Of a DNA stretch of 64,000 nucleotides, positions 56,815-64,000 are shown piece by piece (within the stretch, counting starts at the first letter, position 1; every line of letters begins with the position of its first letter). Source of the stretch: Rutpela maculata. Lineage: Eukaryota > Arthropoda > Insecta > Coleoptera > Cerambycidae. Location: the NCBI GenBank assembly GCA_936432065.2, contig OW386286.2, positions 263,829,987-263,893,986 of the forward strand, in the 5' to 3' direction. The position numbers and the translations under genes are program-made. The notes below the pieces were generated by a model. It worked only from the letters and a program-made list of their open reading frames with translations. It was not told the origin of the DNA and did not search any database.

Positions 56815-57715
56815 TTTCATACTACTAGCTCTGTAAGTGTCATTTTTGACGTCTGTCAATGTTATAAAAGTGTCGCTTACAGCCCATAGGCAAAAAGGCA
56901 CAAAATTTACTTTTATGCCCTAGGGCAAAAAAGTAAAGTAAAAAGGAAGTTAAATAATAAAGAAATTATGGCATCAATGAAGCACACTCATTTTTGGCTA
57001 CCTCCTGAATGTCGACTCATAAGCGAGTTCGATAAATCTTGAAATATAATAATTTTGAATGAATTTTTCTAAAAATTGTAACATTGCTAGTAGTACGAAA
57101 AACCTTGTATGCACCTCGGCTTGTATCGTGTATTTATGAGAATATTGCAAACCTCAGCCCTGCGGACTTCGGTTTGCACTGTGTTCTCGACCTGTAAAAT
57201 ACACTTACAAGCCTTGGTACATAAATAACTATTTCGTACTACTACCTCTGTAAGTGTCATTTTTTTACGTATGTCAGTGTTATGAAAATGTTGCTTACAG
57301 CCCATGGGCAAAAAAGCACAAAATTTGCCTTTATGCCCTAGGGCAAAAAAGTAAAGTAAAAAGGAAGTTAAATAATAATGAAATTCTGGCACCAACGAAG
57401 CACACGCATTTTTGGCTGCATCCTGAATGTCTATACTTTCATAATCCATGTTTTTATTGCAAAAACTCACATAAATAACTTGAATGGCGGAAATTATTAT
57501 GAAGTTATCAGTTTGACATCTTATTGACAGTAACCATAGCACAAAGTAAACACACTCCAATTAGAGTCTAAGACGAAAGGCGTCGTATGCACCTCGACTT
57601 TTATCGTGTATTTACAGGCAATTGCAAACCTCATCCCTACGAGCTTCTGTTTACACTGTGTTCTCAACCTGTAAAATACACTTACAAGCCTTGGTACATA
57701 AATAACTATTTAACT
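56815..57715. repeat. About 440-bp unit repeated twice in tandem
   Basis: Segment 56825-57020 (CTCTGTAAGTGTCATTTTTG to CTCCTGAATGTC) recurs at 57246-57430. Segment 57100-57235 (CTTGTATGCACCTCGGCTTG to GCCTTGGTACATAAATAACT) recurs at 57583-57708. The repeat unit contains on its minus strand a fragment of a recombinase-like N-terminus, so that fragment is duplicated too. Confidence 0.7.
57384..57449 (-). pseudogene. Recombinase-like N-terminal fragment in the tandem repeat
   Basis: The minus strand reads MDYESIDIQDAAKNACASLV then PE, closely resembling IQEAANIACASL of 54622-54705. A diverged second copy lies at 56950-57015 (VDIQEVAKNECASLMP and a stop). Both lose the match right after the P. 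The longer frame reported from 57560 to 57087 is chance read-through into the repeat. Confidence 0.45.
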
Positions 57716-58731
57716 CCGTTGTTAATGGCAATGCACAGCCGTCTAAAAAGTCAAACTTTAATGTCATGAAATGAGTTAAGGAATGTCGTGTTTTTCAAAC
57801 GTTTGAAGGAACAGTATAATTTTGTGTCGGAAGGCGAATTTTAAATTTTTAACAAAATTATGAAAAATTCTAATTAGCCTAAAAAATCCTGATTCGGATA
57901 TCTCCATAACGGTATAAATGCAGTTCCCAATCGAATACATGACCTTTTATTCTCCATAGAGTGATAGAAACTCTAGCCAAAAATCAGGTCCCACTCGACA
58001 GGCCTACTGTTGGAATTTTAAAGTAGTCAGTGCAGATAGTAGAGTCAATAGAGGCTGAAAATATGCATTATTTCGAATAATTACAGGAAGCTTCGATTTT
58101 CCTAAAACCTTTTGATAACACTTTCACATAGCTTAAATTAAAAAGTTATAATCATAATCGTGAGGAAATTTTTTATTAACTATTTAAACAAAAAGAAAAT
58201 TTTTGTAACAAAGTTATGATAAGTTATTATAATTTTAAAGAAATTTAATTTAAATTGACATATAAGGTAAAATAGGCAATTCAAAATGGCTGGTCCAATA
58301 TGGCCGACTTCCATCAAGCAATAAAATAATTCAAAACACTATTTAATTAAAAACACAATTTAAATATTCACATAAAAACTTAAAAAGAAGCTGAGAAAAC
58401 GTGATATTGTACATAGCATTACAAGATGATCTGTAAAAAGTGTCCAAACTACTTTTACAATGCGGACACATATAGGTACACACAGTACAGCGTGAGGGGC
58501 AGGTGATGCGTGCTGCTTGTCGCGAAGATGTTGTTTTACTCTCAACCTCTTTCTATTAGTCAAGCATTATAATTTGACTGATGATTCTGTACCACGTAAA
58601 TATTTTTAATATGTTTTTGATATTTTAAACAGGATAAAAAAATTGTCATAATTGTCAAAACAATCAACATTGAGTCGATTTACCGAAAAAACTTGATTTT
58701 TTCAATATTTTGTGAAAAGTAAAGATTTATA
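57716..58731. other. Non-coding stretch
   Basis: AT-rich sequence without a supportable gene or repeat. Confidence 0.4.
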
Positions 58732-59543
58732 TACAGTGTGTCCCACTTTTCACGGTAACACCTTTGTAGCTCAGTTATTGGCCACCCAATTTTAACCAAG
58801 TTTGGATGGGTATCAAAGACCTTTATTATACCTTTTTTAAGTAAAACAAAACTTATTTCAGTCATTGGCGTGCATTTTTATTATGAAAAAAGGATTGATT
58901 TTTCGAGAAATTATATTAGGCATTCTTTTTGTTGAAAAACTAATGCAATATTATTGATCAGCATGCTGTAGAACCGCTATATCCAGAATTTAACAACATT
59001 TTGATTTTTGGTTTTTGAATAACGGCCCACTTAAAATTACCTATTTTAAACACTTTTTTAATATCCAATATCATCGAAACTTTCAAATTTCGAAGGCTAA
59101 GAATTTTCATTGAAAAATTTTGTCATCAGACCTGTAAATTATTCGGGCATTAAGGATTATCGAATTTGAAAGTATCGATGATATGGGGTGGTAAAAAAAT
59201 GAATTTAAAGAGAAAATAAAGAATGACTTTTTTTGACAAAAATTTCGTTACCAATTTATTGATTATTTAATGTTTAAAATAGGTAATTTTAAGTGAGCCG
59301 TAATTCAAAAACCAAAAATCAAAATGTTGTTAAATTTTGGATATAGCGGTTCTACAGCATGCTAATCGAAAAATCGACCCTTTTTTTTTCATAATAAAAA
59401 TGCACGCCAATGACTGAAATAAGTTTTGTTTTACTTAAAAAAGGTATAATAAAGGTCTTTGATACCCATCCAAACTTGGTTAAAATTGGGTGACTAATAA
59501 CTGAGCTACAAAGGTGTTACCGTGAAAAGTGGAACACACTGTA
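58732..59543. mobile_element. Foldback MITE with mariner-like ends
   Basis: CAGTGTGTCCCACTTTTCAC at 58734 and its near inverse GTGAAAAGTGGAACACACTG ending at 59541 are each bordered by TA. The arms extend inward for about 330-370 bp (CCATCCAAACTTGGTTAAA and AAATGCACGCCAATGACTGA visible on both sides) with a loop near 59103-59157. The CAGTGTG start is shared with the mariner-type element at 3899-6396, suggesting, but not proving, mobilisation by a related transposase. Confidence 0.7.
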
Positions 59544-60326
59544 TAGTGTATATTCCAAAAATTTTTTCATCATCAGATTTACTCATTTTGAGGTCCTACT
59601 ATAAACGTATGCTGCATAGGTAGGCTAAATAAATTTTTTATAAAAGTTATTAGCGTTTATTTTACACGTAATTTCACGAATTTTAGAGCATTTTATTTTT
59701 ATTTTCTTAAAAAAAAAGTAATTAAGGTAAATCCCCTTGAAGCATCTTAGATTACACATTTTCTCAAAGTTTTGAAATTTTGGAAGTGTACATCTTCAAA
59801 AATAAATTTTGGAAATTTTTGAAATTTTCTTCACTCATCGGATCTTTTTATACCTACATGTTCAAGAGTAAAATGTGAAAGACCCCAGTTTTTATCTTTA
59901 AATTTTTAGAAATGGTAGAGCTCTTACCTATTTCATCGCAAATCTCTTTATGTTCCGACTTCATATATGTACTATTCCTACATACATTCATCTTTATATT
60001 TGAAAATATAATAATCCAATAGCTACATGTTTCTTCTTTTATTTAAGTTTTTGTGAGGTCAATTTCATTAATTAGTTCAAAAGTTACAACAAATTTAATA
60101 TAGCGTGTCCGAGGCCGCGCGTGCTTCGCGCCCCGTAATTACATGTTTCCGCGTTCCATTTTGGTGCGTTAAACAAAAAAATCTGGACCCTACATTTTTG
60201 ATCGTACAAAAAAACTTCATATAGATTTTTTATGTGAAATTTCCCGTAATTTCGAATGGCGTAATTACTTTTTGAGAGAGAAAATATTTTAAGATATATT
60301 AGACAAAGACTGGTATTTTGCAACTA
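59544..60326. other. Non-coding stretch
   Basis: No supportable gene. Segment 60100-60150 is briefly GC-rich (GTCCGAGGCCGCGCGTGCTT). Confidence 0.4.
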
Positions 60327-61601
60327 ATTTATAATAATAATAATAATATAATAATAATTAATTGACTTTTTTTTAAATTTACAAAATTAAAAAAAAACGG
60401 CGGAGTTCAGCTACGCTGCTCTTACACTCAACCACATACAACTACAATATATATTATTCTAATTACACACGAGAGGAAAAAAGAAAAAAGATTATAAAAT
60501 TTAAATCCAAATGAAATAATTAATATAATATAATTAATATATAACACAGAATATATACCTAACCTTAGCATATAATTGAGAAAGCATTGTCACTGGCTTA
60601 ACAACAAATGTTTATATTTTAATTTGAATGCCGCTACTGAAACCTGCTTTAGATTGTCCGGAATACTATTATACAACGAAGGGGCAGAAAAAGCTAAAGA
60701 TCTCTGAAACCTTGCTGTAGAATGCTGCGGAATCGTTAACATCTCAGTATATCTAAGATTTCTGTCATGAACTAAGGATCTAGGTATAAGTAATTCCCTA
60801 ATATAAGGAGGACAATTAGTAATCATTACTTTATGAATAAAGCATGCAAGGTGATGTTGCCTACACATGGCCATATTAAGCCAACTAATTCGCTGTAAAA
60901 ACGCAGAAATATGCTCTCTTCGAGACAAATGAAAAATAAAACGAATACATGTATTCTGTACCTTCTAAATTCTGTAAGAGGTCGCCTCATCAAGACATGG
61001 GCCATAAACAGCATCACAGTAATTAAAGTGAGACAACCATAGACTCGCATAGCATGATCTTAGTTTTTTGATTAAGTAAATTACGATGATTATATAAATT
61101 TCTCAGTGCACAAAATGTCTTTTTCATTACCAAATTAATATGTACATAGAATCTTAGCTTATAATCTATAACCAAGCCCAAATTTTTAAAATTGTCATAA
61201 TAAGATAACGTCTGCTGCCCCACAAAAAAACTTATGTTATCCAAAACAAGCTTTCTATTATTGCTGTTCCCAAAAACCATAACTGCGGATTTTTTTGCAT
61301 TTATCGTGAGGCAGTGCTTACTTGATATATCAACCAGACATTTGATATCACTTATATTACGTGCTGCCTCCATATAGTCCTCTGATTTAAAAGTGTTATA
61401 TAGCTGGCTATCATCAGCATAAAAATGGCATACACAACTCTTAATTGTACTATTGAAATCTGCAGTATATATTAAGAACAAAAGAGGTCCTAATATTGAT
61501 CCCTGAGGAACTTCAGCTTCCAACACTTTCAGTTCAGATGCTAAATGCTGACCAATAATCACTTTTTGTTGCCTTTTATGTAAATATTATGTCAAGATAT
61601 T

Positions 61602-61648
61602 AAGGGCAAGTCTATGTTTCAGTGTATATCCCATGTTACACTAGTTAT
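61602..61648. repeat. 47-bp filler identical to an inverted segment at 63358-63404
   Basis: AAGGGCAAGTCTATGTTTCA and the next 27 bp inside the LINE are, in inverse orientation, identical to 63358-63404. The copy sits precisely at a break in the LINE reading frame. It looks like templated filler DNA from repair of a double-strand break. Confidence 0.75.
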
Positions 61649-62320
61649 TGCTATGAGTGAAACCAAAGAATTTTAATTTAGCGACTAACAAAGCGTGGTT
61701 AAGAGTATCAAATGGCTTTGAATAATCTATCATTATTAATACTGTAGTATTATTATGGTCACAGCCCTTGATTATATCATCATTTACTTTGAGAAGAGCA
61801 CTACTAGTACTATGACCTTTTCTAAAACCAGATTGATTTTTGGGAATTATTTCATGTTCACTTGTATACTCTATCAACTGGTTATACATTAAACGTTCAA
61901 TAATTTTCGATAATACGGGTAATAAACTCACAGGGCGTAACTCTGTGAGCTCGGTAGGAGATTTAACCTTGTTGAGTGGTTTTACTACTGCTATTTTCAA
62001 TAATTCGGGAAATACTGATTAATAATAAACGTCAGATGTGAATTTATTTGTGGTGTCCACAACTTAAGCATTTTCGTCGAGACTCCATCGTGATCTGTAG
62101 CATTAGATTGAATATTATTAATTGATTTTACCACCAATTTCACTTACCGATTTAAATTCAAAAGATGTATTATTTTTAAATTTATTATTTTTATAGTTAT
62201 TTAATATTTCTTTTTCACAGTCACTCCTACTGCATATTGACACAAAATAGTTATTAATTTTATTAGGGTCAGATAAATTATCTGGTATTTCCGTGTTAAT
62301 ACGAGTTTTCGTTACGTTTA

Positions 62321-62751
62321 AGTGACATTTGTCCGACGTATAGTAGCATCTGACCATATGAGAGTTTACCTCTCACCGTCACTTCATTCGATTCAGTTTG
62401 TATAAGACTAGCAAGTTGACCACTATCATTTGTCTGTTCCATGACCTATGGCATACTGATGAGAACATAATAAGTTCGAAACCGGTCTATGTCTGGTCAG
62501 GAACAGACAAATGATAGTTGGTTACTGATCACGATTTGAAGGTGTAATTCAATGCAGGTCGGGGTATTTGCCCGCTGAGTAGTTGTTTCCTTCAAATCCG
62601 ATTTCATAAACAGTGAGTATAGCCCACTAAGGCTAGAGGTCGCCGCTCTTGGTACTTGCAAAAAAGCAAGTCGCTATACGTCAGTGACATTTGTCCGACG
62701 TATAGTAGCATCTGACCATATGAGAGTTTACCTCTCACCGTCACGTTTAAG
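62321..62751. mobile_element. Retrozyme-like element, 1.16 units of 362 bp
   Basis: A 62-bp segment at 62321-62382 is repeated without change at 62683-62744, giving a monomer of 362 bp. The insert 62323-62742 is flanked by ACGTTTAAG at 62314-62322 and 62743-62751, and it interrupts a LINE frame that is continuous once the insert and one flank are left out. The unit is highly structured: CTATACGTC pairs with GACGTATAG across the unit junction, GAGAG-TTTAC-CTCTC and CTTGC-AAAAAA-GCAAG form hairpins, and GATTTGAAGG pairs with CCTTCAAATC. It contains a hammerhead core and no ORF. Tandem partial copies with a hammerhead and target duplications match the description of retrozymes, which amplify through circular RNA. 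Confidence 0.65.
62419..62520 (+). ncRNA. Type I hammerhead ribozyme candidate
   Basis: CTGATGA at 62456-62462 is followed by stem II GAAC (62463-62466) and GTTC (62474-62477) with loop ATAATAA, then GAAA at 62478-62481. Stem III is ACCGG with CTGGT (62481-62485 and 62493-62497) with loop TCTATGT. The cleavage base would be C62498 in a GTC triplet. Stem I is a 19-bp perfect helix, 62422-62440 with 62500-62518. All core bases are canonical. Oddly, 15 nt at 62441-62455 lie unpaired between stem I and the core on the 5' side; they include ATGACC, which could compete by pairing with GGTCA at the cleavage site. Confidence 0.6.
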
Positions 62752-62805
62752 TTGTTTAAAGTATTCCATAGTTCTTTACTACCTTTATTATTATTATTTC
62801 AAATA

Positions 62806-63617
62806 ACAAATTACGCTCAAGGACTATTGTTGGTAACTTTTGGTATGTTGTAAAGTTACTGCTTCCCGGAATCTTTTCGAAGTGAAAATCTCTATTGACT
62901 CCACTATGATGTATGAAATCACTTTTTATTTACTCCATTATCAATAGCACAACACTAAGAAGCCCTTCAAAAGTAGCACAATTTCAATCTACTTCCACCA
63001 AAACATACAATTTTTTTAAATTGACTTGGAATTACGACAGCAAGAAATGTATACCTACGGCTTTTATTTTTATTTTTTAAATTCAAAACCGTACAAACAC
63101 GTGAATATTATACATCCATTTATTCGCTCTGGAATTCTATTAACTCAAACACGTGTGCAATGTTAAAATGTTTCCCTGTAATTTGCCTTTTGCGTTATAC
63201 GCACAGTTGTGAATCTCAGGATGAAAATGTTCTCCTGATAAATACGCAGACTGAAGAGCTGCCGTCTTTACATATTTGTTACGATACGGTTGCTCTTAAA
63301 AGCGAAAAAATTCCACGCTGTGGTTTCGCTGCCGATTAGTTAGCAACTTGTCTCGATAACTAGTGTAACATGGGATATACACTGAAACATAGACTTGCCC
63401 TTGTTAACCGTAATGAGTTATTCGAACCACATAACGACTCCCTTGTTTTCCTCGAGTTACAATTACTAAGTCGTAGGGGTTTTCGAACCTATACAAATAT
63501 ACATGAGTTAACAAATACATACGTTTGTTAATGTCTCTATGTTTCTTATTAAACGTCGAGCTAATAATGTTTCTCCTGGATGATTGTAGAATCAGTTCGT
63601 AGTCAACTAAAACTTTA
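62806..63617. other. Non-coding stretch with the probable filler donor
   Basis: No gene supported. Positions 63358-63404 are the inverse of the filler at 61602-61648 and probably its template. Confidence 0.4.
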
Positions 63618-64000
63618 TTTTACATCCACATCCACGTAATGGAGTGGAAGTATAGGAAAGGTAAAAAAAAATTAAATTTGTCGTATTCGTATATTCTTAG
63701 AATGTCATGAAACGTTGAGATTTTAAGTTTGAGCAAAAGACATTCGGCCTGTCTGTCGGTTTGTCAGTCTGTATATAATAATAATAATAATAATAGTAAT
63801 AATATGACTTTATTTCAGACGGAGGTTAGCCTTAGCTACTCAGATATATCTTTCTAACTGCAACATTTTTTGTGCGCACGATTATTCTGAAACGGTTTAT
63901 GATATTGACAAGAAATATGTATTATAACGAGTTTTTGCTTTGTTGTCAAAATAATCTAGAAAATATAAAAAAAAAACTATTATCTTCGGGTAAAGATATC
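63618..64000 (+). mobile_element. HINE/DINE-1-like element, copy 5, cut by the window end
   Basis: Starts near 63621 with CATCCACATCCACGTAATGG, then shows the family blocks (AGAATGTCATGAAACGTTGA, GCCTGTCTGTCGG, TTTTTTGTGCGCACG and GAAACGGTTTATGATATTGA). At about 63771-63850 it is interrupted by a minus-strand LINE tail: the ATAATAATAATAATAGTAA run followed by ACTTTATTTCAGACGGAGG. The 3' part is outside the window. Confidence 0.55.

Larger units (their letters stand above)
60590..62800 (-). pseudogene. Broken LINE reverse transcriptase
   Basis: From upstream: GSKELWNTLNNLN is cut by the retrozyme-like insertion at 62742 and resumes past 62322 as VTKTRINTEIPDNL. Next, 62000-61641 gives ELRPVSLLPVLSKIIERLM, FRKGHSTSSAL and IDYSKPFDTLNHALL with the first catalytic Asp (the usual KAFD is KPFD). 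A filler of about 60 bp breaks the frame at about 61645-61585. Then 61562-61023 gives VPQGSILGPLLFLIYTADF and FYADDSQLY. A frameshift near 61030 leads to 60928-60590 ending FSAPSLYNSIPDNLK. The endonuclease domain is absent. Confidence 0.8.
60327..62805 (-). mobile_element. Truncated LINE, interrupted twice
   Basis: Minus-strand LINE with a 3' end in ATTATTATTATTATT (60328-60358), a 3' UTR of about 230 bp, and broken ORF2 upstream to about 62805. It is interrupted by a short filler at about 61590-61648 and by the retrozyme-like insertion at 62323-62742. Confidence 0.7.

Noticed and set aside
57087..57560. 157-codon minus-strand ORF in the tandem repeat.
   Set aside because: Only about 22 residues match a known pattern; the remainder is read-through into repeat sequence duplicated nearby with stops.

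Overview
The window looks like AT-rich, repeat-dense nuclear DNA of an arthropod, most likely an insect. The evidence is the mix of elements: jockey/CR1-like LINEs, mariner/Tc1, hAT and piggyBac transposons, long foldback elements, a 5S-rRNA-derived SINE and Helitron-like (HINE/DINE-1-like) non-autonomous repeats. There are no operons or bacterial-type genes. The species cannot be named from sequence alone. I recognise no certain host gene; nearly all coding-looking sequence is transposon-derived and mostly broken.

Layout. 0-9 kb: remnant of a multicopy arthropod protein of unknown function, a LINE 3' end invaded by a foldback element, a 2.5-kb mariner-type element with long terminal inverted repeats (TIRs) and a dead transposase, a TA-flanked MITE (short non-autonomous element), and a LINE C-terminal relic. 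9-17 kb: mostly non-coding, with a tRNA-type SINE, a HINE-like element and several palindromic MITEs. 17.5-21.5 kb: an apparently intact LINE on the minus strand with both ORFs open. 23.4-27.4 kb: a 200-bp minisatellite with coding-like periodicity and a duplicated 1.2-kb repeat unit. 30.2-33.7 kb: a decayed piggyBac element flanked by TTAA, carrying an unrelated minus-strand ORF. 34.9-39.6 kb: two large foldback elements. 41.6-45.2 kb: a deleted hAT element with target duplication, and two HINE-like copies, one split by a Tc1 relic. 47.4-48.5 kb: a TIR element holding a 5S-type SINE. 49.7-52.8 kb: a degenerate LINE beside a second copy of the protein family seen at the window start. 54.6-57.7 kb: a fragment resembling a tyrosine-recombinase-like gene, split by a second 5S-type SINE and a TIR element, then a 440-bp tandem repeat carrying related fragments. 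58.7-62.8 kb: a foldback element and a broken minus-strand LINE.

The most unusual item lies at 62323-62742, inside that last LINE. It is a 362-bp unit present 1.16 times, flanked by a 9-bp target duplication, highly self-complementary, and containing a canonical hammerhead ribozyme core (CTGATGA, GAAA and a GTC cleavage triplet with stems II and III). This is the architecture of a retrozyme-like element. Two weaker hammerhead-like motifs of the Penelope-element type occur at 8336-8367 and 27526-27556.

Together the window records layered insertion. Several insertions carry clean target-site duplications, and in two cases removing them mentally rejoins an interrupted reading frame.
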